Shown here: positions 9,312-17,953 of the stretch, piece after piece | Position numbering within the stretch: position 1 is the stretch's first letter | Layout of the letters: the number at the start of each line of letters is the position of its first letter | From: Lachnospiraceae bacterium | GTDB taxonomy: Bacteria > Bacillota > Clostridia > Lachnospirales > Lachnospiraceae | Length of the DNA stretch: 51,794 bases | NCBI GenBank assembly: GCA_017456585.1 | Contig: JAFTJD010000012.1 | Location: forward strand, 1 to 51,794 | Direction of reading: 5' to 3' | Translations under genes and position numbers: made by a program | Notes under the pieces: generated by a model | Told to the model about the DNA's origin: nothing | The model's input: the letters and a program-made list of their open reading frames with translations, nothing else | Database searches by the model: none

Positions 9312-10493
9312 ATGACTTACCCAAACGATATCCGTAACAAATTGTTAAGCAAGAAATTTCCTACACCCTGCTACATTCTGGATGAAGCAGCACTTATACG
9401 AAACTGTTCCATACTCAAATTGGTACAGGATGTAACAGGCTGTAAGATTCTGCTTGCACAAAAAGCTTTTTCCAATTATGACCTGTATCCTTCCATAGCG
9501 CCTTACCTTGCCGGTACGGAGGCAAGCGGACTTTATGAAGCCCGCCTCGGAAGCGAGCACATGCCCAAAAAAGAATGCCATGTATTCTGTGCAGCATATA
9601 AGGAAGAAGAATTTGAAGAACTGTTAAAATATGCAGACCATATCGTATTTAACAGTCCTACACAGCTTGCCGCATTCGGCCCACGTGCTAAAGCGGCGGG
9701 CAAGGACATCGGTATCCGTATAAACCCGGAATGTTCTACTCAGGAAGGTCATGAGATATATGACCCTTGCGCTCCGGGCAGCAGGCTAGGAACAACCCTG
9801 GAACAATGGCAAAAGCAGATGACACCTGAGCTTGTAGCAATGCTTGATGGTATACACTTTCATACCTTATGTGAGCAAAATTCCGATGCCCTTGAGACAA
9901 CCCTTTCCTCTGTAGAAGAGAAGTTCGGTCACATACTCTCATCCCTCAAATGGATAAACATGGGCGGTGGACACCATATTACAAGATCCGATTATGATAT
10001 TTCGCTTCTTAACAAGTGTATTCTTCACATAAAAGAAACCTATAACCTTCAGGTTTATCTTGAACCCGGTGAAGCAGTCGCATTAAATGCCGGTTATCTA
10101 TGCACACGCGTACTTGACATAGTTCATAACCATGACACCGACATAGCTATCCTCGATATGTCTGCTGCGTGCCACACTCCGGATGTAATTGAGATGCCTT
10201 ACAGACCTCCTCTCTATCTTTCAGATGAAGCCGGACAAAAAAAATACACCTACAGGCTTGCAGGTCCAACCTGCCTTGCCGGAGATGTTATTGGTGATTA
10301 CAGCTTTGACGAACCCTTACAGCCTGGTGATTATCTTCTGTTTGAGGACATGGCAATATATTCAACATGCAAAAATAATACCTTTAACGGTATGCCACTC
10401 CCCGACATATGGGTAGAACGAAGCAACGGAAACAGTGAATTACTGGCGCATTTCGGATATGAAGATTTCAAATATCGACTTGGACGCAGATAA
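9312..10493 (+). CDS. nspC: Carboxynorspermidine decarboxylase
   Basis: PLP decarboxylase of the alanine-racemase fold that removes the carboxyl group to give spermidine or norspermidine. The Schiff-base lysine is probably Lys51 in LLAQKAFSNYDLYP. Other family marks are HFHTLCEQNSDALE, WINMGGGHHITR (glycine-rich phosphate-binding turn), YLEPGEAVAL and GPTCLAGDVIGDY with a probable active-site Cys. The 393 residues are near the usual 375-400. It is the last gene of the polyamine cluster and converges on the lipoprotein gene across a shared terminator. Confidence 0.92.
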   Translation: MTYPNDIRNKLLSKKFPTPCYILDEAALIRNCSILKLVQDVTGCKILLAQKAFSNYDLYPSIAPYLAGTEASGLYEARLGSEHMPKKECHVFCAAYKEEEFEELLKYADHIVFNSPTQLAAFGPRAKAAGKDIGIRINPECSTQEGHEIYDPCAPGSRLGTTLEQWQKQMTPELVAMLDGIHFHTLCEQNSDALETTLSSVEEKFGHILSSLKWINMGGGHHITRSDYDISLLNKCILHIKETYNLQVYLEPGEAVALNAGYLCTRVLDIVHNHDTDIAILDMSAACHTPDVIEMPYRPPLYLSDEAGQKKYTYRLAGPTCLAGDVIGDYSFDEPLQPGDYLLFEDMAIYSTCKNNTFNGMPLPDIWVERSNGNSELLAHFGYEDFKYRLGRR

Positions 10494-10536
10494 AAGTAAC
10501 TTGCTTGCAGATACATATATAACAAGGTAAACTTAA

Positions 10537-10573
10537 CAGGGCTACCAGACACAAATGTCTGACAGCCCTTTAT
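10537..10573. terminator. Bidirectional terminator between nspC and the lipoprotein gene
   Basis: AGGGCT (10538-10543) pairs with AGCCCT (10564-10569) around an inner AGACA/TGTCT hairpin. T-rich sequence follows on the plus side. It lies between two convergent genes. Confidence 0.7.
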
Positions 10574-10578
10574 CTTTC

Positions 10579-11619
10579 TTATTCTGTTGCCTTAACGTAT
10601 ACTGCGTTCTCTACTACGAACTCCATTACCTTATCGATAAGTAAGTCGTTTTTGAATGTTTCTTCTGTATATCCGTACTTCTCAAAGAATTCCTCGGGTG
10701 TATCAAGACCTGTACCTGATACATATTCAGCAAGATGCTCCTGATATTCTGCATCTGTAACTTCAATCTTCTCTTTGTCTGCGATTGCAAGGAATATCAT
10801 AGCTGCCTTTGTATTCTCATCTGCTACAGTATTTAACTCAGCATCAAGCTGCTCCTGTGTAATGCCTAACATCTGAAGCATAGCATCTCCTGAAAGAGTT
10901 TCTCCCGTAAGCATATAATAGTAATAATGATACTCCTCAATAGATGACTCATAATATGTCACAGCCTCTTGATAATACTGCTCTCTAAGCTTCTCATCAA
11001 GCTTCTTAACTTCACAATTGGCAGTAAGTTTATCAAGAACCTCTGTATATAATGCTTCCTCTGCATCCATTACCTTCTGTGCAAGCATCTGTGCACGAAC
11101 AGCTTCTTTATACTCTTCTACAGTAGTATACTCTGTATTCTCTGTTACATATGCAAGTGTAAGCTCAGGTGCTGTAACATAAGAAATAGAATTAACCTTA
11201 CATACGAACTTAACCTTCTTATTATCAAAGCCGTTACCGTATCCATCCGGGAATGTAAGATTAAGTGTAACTTCCTCTCCTACCTTTGCTCCGATAAGAC
11301 CATCTTCAAAACCATCAATAAATGTATTTGAACCAATGCTAAGGGTATATCCTGTAGCTGAACCACCTTCAAAAGGTTCTGTCTCTCCATCAAGATATCC
11401 TGTAAAATCAAGGTTAATGGTATCTCCATCTATAACCTTATCTCTGAACATCCACGCAAGCTCCTCTGCAAGCTCCTCATCAGTAACCTCTTCTGAAACC
11501 TCGGTAAGCTCTATTCCTTTATACTGACCAAGAGTTACATTACCGCTTTCTTTATCCTTACAACCGAAAAGTGATGCTACCATAACGGCTGCAGCAATTA
11601 AAAATACTCTCTTTTTCAT
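10579..11619 (-). CDS. Trigger-factor-like lipoprotein with FKBP-type domain
   Basis: Probable extracytoplasmic folding factor. The N-terminus is a lipoprotein signal peptide (MKKR, hydrophobic stretch, lipobox ASLFGC with Cys20). An FKBP-like peptidyl-prolyl isomerase segment follows (DTINLDFTGYLDGE, FEGGSATGYTLSIGSNTFIDG, GAKVGEEV), and the rest is Glu- and Tyr-rich helix resembling the trigger factor C-terminal arm. It lacks the N-terminal ribosome-binding domain of real trigger factor, which agrees with an outside location. A TATAAA element with a poor -35 lies upstream near 11680. It appears to be a single-gene unit. Confidence 0.82.
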   Translation of the reverse strand: MKKRVFLIAAAVMVASLFGCKDKESGNVTLGQYKGIELTEVSEEVTDEELAEELAWMFRDKVIDGDTINLDFTGYLDGETEPFEGGSATGYTLSIGSNTFIDGFEDGLIGAKVGEEVTLNLTFPDGYGNGFDNKKVKFVCKVNSISYVTAPELTLAYVTENTEYTTVEEYKEAVRAQMLAQKVMDAEEALYTEVLDKLTANCEVKKLDEKLREQYYQEAVTYYESSIEEYHYYYYMLTGETLSGDAMLQMLGITQEQLDAELNTVADENTKAAMIFLAIADKEKIEVTDAEYQEHLAEYVSGTGLDTPEEFFEKYGYTEETFKNDLLIDKVMEFVVENAVYVKATE

Positions 11620-11726
11620 AAAAATATCCTTCCTAATGATGTACTAATGGGTAAATTCAGCCCATCCCATCCATTTATACCACAATTTTTTATATTTGAA
11701 AAGTCTTTACACAGATTTTTCACAGT

Positions 11727-12392
11727 TTAGTCTTCATATGCATATACTTTTAAATCCTTATATTCACCGATAAAAGGAGCCAGCTGTCTGAATCCAATCT
11801 TACCTCCTTCAAGCTTAGGTCCGTATGTTTCACCATCATCCACATACTTAAGCACCTCAAGCTCGTTGATTAAGAATCTAACTGTATCGCCCTTTTTCTC
11901 AACCGTAAGATGATATGGTCCTACGGCATCCGGGATATCCGGAATAGGGTCTCCGCCCTGCGCTGCCATATAAAAGCCATAGCTCTTACGAAGGTTACAG
12001 GTATGGAATGCTTTCTCATCAGCCTCTTTTCTTCTGAAATAAGAAATATGGAATGCATTTATATCCCCATGATGATAAAGCGGATACTCTCCGGTTCTTG
12101 GCTGAAGGGATGGGTCAAATAAATCTTCTCCGTTTCTTCCCTTTGCCGCAAAGAACATAATACAAAGTCCCGGCTGCTTAATCGGCCAGAAATCCCACTC
12201 TATGCAGATATCTGACGGAAATTCTTCCTTACACCAGAGTACATAATTAGCCTTCTGCTGCTCACTTGCCGCAAGCTTGTTTTCAAGTCTTAATCTTCCC
12301 TGCGGGAAAGACATCACTGCCTGTCCTTCAAGAACGAAATCCTTCATATCCGCTTCACAGGCAAGTGCGTTCTCGTATATTAATTTTTTCAT
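11727..12392 (-). CDS. yesU: DUF1961 protein, YesU-like
   Basis: Concanavalin-like sandwich protein of unknown activity that belongs to rhamnogalacturonan utilisation loci in Bacillus (YesU). The 221 residues are rich in aromatic residues, with IEWDFWPIKQPGLCIMFFA, NAFHISYFRRK and RKSYGFYMAAQGGDPIPDI as family-like segments. There is no signal peptide, so it acts inside the cell. The ATG at 12392 overlaps the yetA stop (ATGA) and is preceded by GGAGG inside the end of yetA, so translation is coupled. The partner gene supports a role on short pectin-derived oligosaccharides. Confidence 0.82.
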   Translation of the reverse strand: MKKLIYENALACEADMKDFVLEGQAVMSFPQGRLRLENKLAASEQQKANYVLWCKEEFPSDICIEWDFWPIKQPGLCIMFFAAKGRNGEDLFDPSLQPRTGEYPLYHHGDINAFHISYFRRKEADEKAFHTCNLRKSYGFYMAAQGGDPIPDIPDAVGPYHLTVEKKGDTVRFLINELEVLKYVDDGETYGPKLEGGKIGFRQLAPFIGEYKDLKVYAYED

Positions 12393-15010
12393 TTTACCCA
12401 GTCCTCCCATTCACAGTCTTCTATCTTCTCAGGTAAATATTCTCCGGCAAGTTCAAGTGCCACTATGGTATTAAGACACCACTGCGCCGTAAAATTGGTT
12501 GATATCCAGAACATCTCATTAAGTGCTTTATTGTTAAAATAGTTATCAACAGTTGCAGCTGCTACAAAGCTGTCTTTCTTCTCCTGTCCTGCCAAAGAAT
12601 GTACAAGCACCTGCCATACCTGATAACCAAGCTTAGCATCCTTTTTACGGTTAGCACCATAAGCAGCTATACTTGCTGCCATATACGGATATGCCCAACC
12701 TCTTGTCGTAACTTTGCCATCCGTACGTCTTGTCTTCTCATCCTTAGGCAACCAGTAAAACGCGCCATAATCAGCCATCATATCTTTAAATTCTTCATCA
12801 TCGAGCATATCTGCCATCTCGAACCATGTCTGAGGTCCACCCATGCAAAGTGCAAGATGTGAGCCATTGGTATTCTCCCCAATGTATCCAAGATGTCCTG
12901 TCTCCGGGTCATATTCATACATAGTTCCCGAATACAGCTTAAATGGCGTTGCTTTTATATCATTGATACCTGTAACTATCTTATCGCGATATTTGGTATC
13001 TTTTCTTCTTTCCCAAGCAGTCATCCAGTTAGAGGTAAATGTAGACCAGTCAGGACCACTTCTTGCGTGAGTCGGATACATGGTTGTTTCCTCACCAAGC
13101 ACAACTCTAAGAGGGTCGATGTTAAGAAGTGAATAATCTGCATCCACTACACTATCCATTACATCGCCCGTTCTGTAATCTCCACCGGTAATATAGTAAT
13201 ACACTCTGTGATGCCCCGCCATGGCAATTCGCGCTTCCTTACAGGAATCACCCCAATGAAGCACATTATGTCTTGAACCGATACCCTTGTACTCGCCGAA
13301 ATGATACATATCTACGTCTCCGCAATGGCGGCTCATCGCCTCTGCCAGAGTAAAGATATCCTCGCGTCCCGTACGAAGGAATGCATACCACAGCCAAAGT
13401 GTCGGCACAAGCTCAGTATTCTGCCAAGCATAGCCTCCCATATCGTATCGCCAGCAATGACGTCCTCTGTCATATGTATGCATGAAATCTCCATAATTAT
13501 AGAGACCATACCAATTTCTCTGCTCTATCTCTGTTTTATAAAATTCAAGTGCTGCATCAAGCTGCTCCTCAAGCCATGCCTTAAGCGGAGTATCCTTACT
13601 AACAAGCGACCAGTCTCCGAATGCTCTCACATCGTGATAATACTCCGGCAAAGCAAGTAAATGTGCCGGTTTATCAACTGTTTCATAACAACGCTCAAGA
13701 TTTTCATCCGAAACCATACTTTCTCCCGGCTCGAAGAAAAATACCTTAAGGTCATTAGTATTAGCTATTCCGTAAGGTGTACTTCTAACCTCATCTGCGC
13801 CCTCATAATAACTCTGAGAATGTCCTTCTGTCTCATAATGTCTGTAATCGAGAGCCTCTGACTCCGGCGACCAGAACCACATAGTAAGCTTTGCCTCGGA
13901 TTTATCAAGGTCATCCGCCCACAAGGATGACGGATATTTCTGCCAAAAATCCTTATTAGCAAGTGCTACTGCGCCGTTTTCACTATCAACGCACAATATT
14001 CCCTTAGCCCTTCCGCCAAAATTGGCATCTATATAAGCTACATTTTCTTTATTAACTTTTTTCTTAAGGCTAAAAAATCTCGAACTACTCTGATATAAAC
14101 GGTAGCTTCCCCATATAGGCACGTCAAACAACCTCTCTCTTGCAAGAGGCTCATTTATGAGGTCTACCTTATTACCCTTAGTCTGATTAGGATATATCTC
14201 AGGATTAAGGCGTGGTCTCCAACATGAAAGAAGCTGAAGTGCCTCATCGATATAACCATAATCGCCTGCAATCTTTATATGTCTGTTATAGGCCTCACCT
14301 GCCATAGGCACAGCGAATTCCATGCCTATACCCTTAAGATAGTATTTATCAGTCTCAGCTATATCGCACAGAAATGTGTGTGTTACCCCAATACCGGCTT
14401 CATCATTATGAATGGTAAAGTATACTATAAAAGGATAATTCTCTTTTCCCGTAACAGCATTCCTATGAATACCCTCTGCCTTAATAACCGTCTTTAACGG
14501 GCCTTTTTCATAAACAGACATATTCTGTATATCGCTTATATATTTAACCTCTTTACGAATATATGCTCCTTCGGTTTCTTCTCTTTCCTCCAGTACACAT
14601 ACAAGTCGTGCACTGTTTAATCGGGTACTGTCGCCCATTCGTGCACCCTTTATAAGAAGCTCTCCGCTCTTAGCAAAGCTTACCGATAACTTCTTCGTAT
14701 TAACTACTATAAGCTTATCTGTTTCGAGTACTTCTATTCCATCACTAACTTCAACTGATATATCAGAATTATCCGTTACAAGCTCTATCTCTTCGCCAAG
14801 ACATTCTGCATTGACCGTGTGGGCGCTCCACTTCACGCTGCCATCCTGCCAGTATGCAGTAACCTTACTCTGTACCGGCACATCCTTGCCGTCAGATACC
14901 ATTTTAAAATAGTCAGCCTCAGACACCTCACCCTTTTTCCAAGGTGTTCCAAAGGTCACGAAACCATTTCTTGACCTGTTTCCCATAAAATGAAACTTAA
15001 CCTGCTTCAC
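12389..15010 (-). CDS. yetA: YetA-like exo-rhamnogalacturonan lyase family protein
   Basis: Large protein of 873 residues without a signal peptide, resembling Bacillus YetA and the PL26-type rhamnogalacturonan exolyases that release unsaturated disaccharides. Recognition rests on overall length and features, on the aromatic and His-rich segments (YDRGRHCWRYDMGGYAWQN, GIGSRHNVLHWGDSCKEAR, GWAYPYMAASIAAYG), and on the following yesU gene. The frame extends to 15064, but the GTG at 15010 has AAAGGAG correctly spaced and avoids overlap with the deaminase gene. It lies only 16 bases after that gene, so it seems to be read from a housekeeping operon. No transporter or regulator is adjacent. Confidence 0.78.
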   Translation of the reverse strand: MKQVKFHFMGNRSRNGFVTFGTPWKKGEVSEADYFKMVSDGKDVPVQSKVTAYWQDGSVKWSAHTVNAECLGEEIELVTDNSDISVEVSDGIEVLETDKLIVVNTKKLSVSFAKSGELLIKGARMGDSTRLNSARLVCVLEEREETEGAYIRKEVKYISDIQNMSVYEKGPLKTVIKAEGIHRNAVTGKENYPFIVYFTIHNDEAGIGVTHTFLCDIAETDKYYLKGIGMEFAVPMAGEAYNRHIKIAGDYGYIDEALQLLSCWRPRLNPEIYPNQTKGNKVDLINEPLARERLFDVPIWGSYRLYQSSSRFFSLKKKVNKENVAYIDANFGGRAKGILCVDSENGAVALANKDFWQKYPSSLWADDLDKSEAKLTMWFWSPESEALDYRHYETEGHSQSYYEGADEVRSTPYGIANTNDLKVFFFEPGESMVSDENLERCYETVDKPAHLLALPEYYHDVRAFGDWSLVSKDTPLKAWLEEQLDAALEFYKTEIEQRNWYGLYNYGDFMHTYDRGRHCWRYDMGGYAWQNTELVPTLWLWYAFLRTGREDIFTLAEAMSRHCGDVDMYHFGEYKGIGSRHNVLHWGDSCKEARIAMAGHHRVYYYITGGDYRTGDVMDSVVDADYSLLNIDPLRVVLGEETTMYPTHARSGPDWSTFTSNWMTAWERRKDTKYRDKIVTGINDIKATPFKLYSGTMYEYDPETGHLGYIGENTNGSHLALCMGGPQTWFEMADMLDDEEFKDMMADYGAFYWLPKDEKTRRTDGKVTTRGWAYPYMAASIAAYGANRKKDAKLGYQVWQVLVHSLAGQEKKDSFVAAATVDNYFNNKALNEMFWISTNFTAQWCLNTIVALELAGEYLPEKIEDCEWEDWVK

Positions 15011-15026
15011 TCTGCTTCTCCTTTCA

Positions 15027-15512
15027 TTATACGGAAAAATTAATTTCCCTTCCCGTGTGCTCATACTTAAAAAATGCTATCCCTGCTGCCTTAAGCATAC
15101 GCTTGGAAGCTATAACAGATGGTGTATCTGCATATTTATCACTGTCGTATACAATACTCTTAATTCCCGCCTGAATAATTGCTTTTGCACATTCATTACA
15201 CGGGAAAAGTGTCACATACAATCTTGCTCCTTCAAGACTTCCACCCCTATAATTAAGTATTGCGTTAAGCTCACTGTGTGTTGTATAAAAATATTTATTA
15301 TTAAGCGGATCACCATCTCTGTTCCATGGAAAATCATCATCTGAACATCCACATGGAAAACCATTATACCCCATTGATAAAATCTTATTATCGTTACTTA
15401 CAATACACGCTCCCACCTGTGTGTTAGGGTCCTTTGAGCGCATAGCTGAAAGTGCTGCCACTCCCATAAAATATTCATCCCATGAAATGTAATCTCTTCT
15501 CTTCTCGCTCAT
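15027..15512 (-). CDS. comEB: dCMP/cytidine deaminase family (ComEB-like)
   Basis: Zinc-dependent deaminase, most likely dCMP to dUMP for thymidylate supply. The zinc site is visible as HSELNAI (His plus catalytic Glu) and PCNECAKAI (two Cys). The N-terminus SWDEYFMGVAALSAMRSKDP and MGYNGFPCGC are typical of deoxycytidylate deaminases. Length is 161 residues. It follows rpiB after nine bases and leads into yetA after 16 bases, all on the minus strand. Confidence 0.9.
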   Translation of the reverse strand: MSEKRRDYISWDEYFMGVAALSAMRSKDPNTQVGACIVSNDNKILSMGYNGFPCGCSDDDFPWNRDGDPLNNKYFYTTHSELNAILNYRGGSLEGARLYVTLFPCNECAKAIIQAGIKSIVYDSDKYADTPSVIASKRMLKAAGIAFFKYEHTGREINFSV

Positions 15513-15521
15513 ACGCTTCTC

Positions 15522-15950
15522 CTATTGTTCGATAAGATTAATTCTTCTCAAATGTCTTTCGTCTCCCGAAAAAGGAGTATCCAAAAATGTATCTACTATC
15601 TTAATCGCAAGTCCCGGTCCCACAACTCTTCCGCCAAGGCAAAGAATATTAGCATCGTTATGCTGTCTTGTAGCTTCTGCACAGAAACAGTCCGTACAAA
15701 CCGCAGCTCGTATTCCCTCCATCTTGTTAGCAGCCATGGATATACCAAGTCCTGTTCCGCAGATAAGAATTCCCTGCTCACATTCTCCGTTAGCTACTGC
15801 CTGTCCTACAAGTCTTGCATAAATCGGATAATCACATGATTCCTCTGAATAACAACCAAAGTCCTTACAATCAAGTCCTCTGTTCTCCAGATGCTTAATA
15901 ATCTCCTCCTTTAATGCAAATCCACCGTGATCACAACCTATTGCTATCAT
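15522..15950 (-). CDS. rpiB: Ribose-5-phosphate isomerase B
   Basis: Interconverts ribose 5-phosphate and ribulose 5-phosphate (LacAB/RpiB family). The 142 residues contain the start MIAIGCDHGGFALKEEI, GILICGTGLGISMAANK with the catalytic Cys, and a conserved His/Asp pair in RQHNDANILCLGGRVVG. A galactose-6-phosphate isomerase subunit is unlikely as there is no second subunit gene. It lies 33 bases downstream of the tsaC/sua5 gene, an arrangement that recalls ywlC-ywlF of Bacillus. Confidence 0.95.
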   Translation of the reverse strand: MIAIGCDHGGFALKEEIIKHLENRGLDCKDFGCYSEESCDYPIYARLVGQAVANGECEQGILICGTGLGISMAANKMEGIRAAVCTDCFCAEATRQHNDANILCLGGRVVGPGLAIKIVDTFLDTPFSGDERHLRRINLIEQ

Positions 15951-15983
15951 TTTCTATCTCTTTCCTTTCTGTAAAAAATATAT

Positions 15984-17129
15984 TTAATCTGCTTCTACTA
16001 TCGTATATCCCGCAGCTTTTTGTAGCCTGTTCATAATCGCCTCTCCGAAATTATCTCTGGAAAAGGTCTCTGAATAAACATACTCCATGTTTTTTTCGTC
16101 GCATTGACGAAGCACCTTATAGAGATTCCTTGCAACACTTTCTTCATCCTCACGGCTTCCTATAACAAACATCATAGCTTCGCCGGCTGTCACAACCGAA
16201 TCTTCTTCATCTGACATCTTTATTATAACATTTCTGTTATTTAATAAGTTCGTGTATGTTTCAACAGTTTCAATCGTTGCAATAATTCCGACTTTTGCAC
16301 CACTTGTGATTTTGTCTGTCGCCATATCCACAATTTTACTTACAACCTTATCAGTCTTAGCATCCTCACACGCCTTACTCTCTACCAGAGTAAGCACTGC
16401 CTTCGGTGCGTAATGCCTGTATTTCATCCCCGGAGCCTTTGGTTTCATCGCCTCGTCGGGCTTCTTTAATATCGCCGGATCCGTTATGACTCTGCCTATC
16501 TCCTTCTCGAACATTTCCTTCGTAATATATCCGGGTCTTAGAATCATAGGCGGTTCCGCGGTCATGTCTATAATCGTTGACTCAAGTCCGATTCCTACAT
16601 CTCCGCCATCAAGTATCATATCTATCTTACCGGAAAGGTCCTCATACACATGCCTTGCCATAGTAGGACTCGGTCGTCCTGACACATTAGCACTCGGTGC
16701 CGCTATAGGAGTTCCTGCCGCTTCAATGAGCTTCCTTGCCACCTCGTGGTCAGGCATACGCACAGCCACCGTCTCAAGGCCACCGGTTGTCTCATAAGGA
16801 ACTTCTTTTTTCTTATTAAAAATCATGGTCAGAGGCCCCGGCCAAAAACGGTCCATGAGTACTCTTGCCTTGTCTGTAATCTCATCCGTTATCATACTAA
16901 GCATATCTATATCAGATATATGAAGAATAAGCGGATTATCAGAGGGTCTTCCCTTTGCCGCATAGATTTTGGCAGAGGCTCCTGCATCAAAGCCGTTTCC
17001 TCCGAGTCCATACACAGTCTCGGTCGGAAAAGCTACTAAGCCGCCTTTTCTAAGGATAGCACCGGCTTCTTCATATATAGCTATATTGAGATTATCTTCT
17101 TGCGTTATCTGCTTCCAAATAGTCTGCAT
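15984..17129 (-). CDS. tsaC: L-threonylcarbamoyladenylate synthase, Sua5 type
   Basis: Makes threonylcarbamoyl-AMP from threonine, bicarbonate and ATP for the t6A modification of ANN-decoding tRNAs. The N-terminal Sua5/YciO/YrdC domain carries KGGLVAFPTETVYGLGGN, KGRPSDNPLILHI and GTPIAAPSANVSGRPSPT. The linker after PGMKYRHYAPKA and the C-terminal Sua5 domain (to residue 381) mark the long form. It is the first gene of the minus-strand run to rpiB, the deaminase, yetA and yesU. Confidence 0.94.
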   Translation of the reverse strand: MQTIWKQITQEDNLNIAIYEEAGAILRKGGLVAFPTETVYGLGGNGFDAGASAKIYAAKGRPSDNPLILHISDIDMLSMITDEITDKARVLMDRFWPGPLTMIFNKKKEVPYETTGGLETVAVRMPDHEVARKLIEAAGTPIAAPSANVSGRPSPTMARHVYEDLSGKIDMILDGGDVGIGLESTIIDMTAEPPMILRPGYITKEMFEKEIGRVITDPAILKKPDEAMKPKAPGMKYRHYAPKAVLTLVESKACEDAKTDKVVSKIVDMATDKITSGAKVGIIATIETVETYTNLLNNRNVIIKMSDEEDSVVTAGEAMMFVIGSREDEESVARNLYKVLRQCDEKNMEYVYSETFSRDNFGEAIMNRLQKAAGYTIVEAD

Positions 17130-17254
17130 AACACTACCATCTTTTCTTATTTTTTCTATTTAAAATTTAATACAACCCGCAACTCATGTCAAGCATATCC
17201 ACCAATATTACCTCATATCATAGTATAAAATCTTGTTTTATATAAGGTGTATCA

Positions 17255-17953
17255 ATGAAGAAACATGCAGAAGTCTGGATGTCCCTACTCCTCATCCTTA
17301 TCGTTTTCCTCTGTGCCACAAATCTAAAGAAACTGGTAACTAACAACGTTGCCAAACAGACCATTGTTGTAATCGATGCCGGTCACGGTGGCGTAGACCC
17401 CGGCAAGGTTGCCGTTAACAACACACTTGAAAAAGATATCAATCTGTCTATTGCCCTCCTTGTGAAAGAAAAGCTTGCCGCCAACGGAATAACTGTCGTA
17501 ATGACTCGTGAGTCGGACAAAGGCCTATACCCCGAAGATTGTTCTAACAAAAAATCCGCAGATATGCAGAATCGTTGCAGTATTATCGAGGCCTCTGACT
17601 GTCTGCTCACCGTAAGCATTCATCAGAACAGCTATCATGAAGAGGACGTTAGCGGACCGCAAGTCTTCTACTATAAAAACTCTGACAATGGAAAAGCTCT
17701 TGCCGAAATGCTTCAGACAAAGCTCGTAGAGAACCTTAATCCTCCGAAGATAAGGACAGCCAAATCAAACGACAATTATTATCTTCTTAAGAATTCTCCA
17801 TGTCCTACTGTAATCGTAGAATGTGGCTTCCTCTCAAACTGGGAAGAAGCCACTCTGTTATGTGATAATATTTATCAGGAAAAAGTTGCAAGTGCCATTG
17901 TTGATGGAATACTGGAATATGTGAACCTTTTTAATCAAGGTGAGCTTCAATAA
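17255..17953 (+). CDS. cwlD: N-acetylmuramoyl-L-alanine amidase CwlD
   Basis: Zinc amidase (Amidase_3) that removes peptide side chains from muramic acid; CwlD makes muramic delta-lactam in the spore cortex. An N-terminal membrane anchor (about residues 8-24) precedes the catalytic domain with VVIDAGHGGVDPGK (first zinc His), the Glu in TLEKDINLSIAL, VSIHQNSYHE (second His) and VIVECGFLSNWEEATLL (catalytic Glu). Its 232 residues equal Bacillus CwlD, and there is no SPOR or wall-binding domain. It suggests a spore-forming ancestry. Its 3' end overlaps the convergent GH18 gene by 23 bases. Confidence 0.88.
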   Translation: MKKHAEVWMSLLLILIVFLCATNLKKLVTNNVAKQTIVVIDAGHGGVDPGKVAVNNTLEKDINLSIALLVKEKLAANGITVVMTRESDKGLYPEDCSNKKSADMQNRCSIIEASDCLLTVSIHQNSYHEEDVSGPQVFYYKNSDNGKALAEMLQTKLVENLNPPKIRTAKSNDNYYLLKNSPCPTVIVECGFLSNWEEATLLCDNIYQEKVASAIVDGILEYVNLFNQGELQ

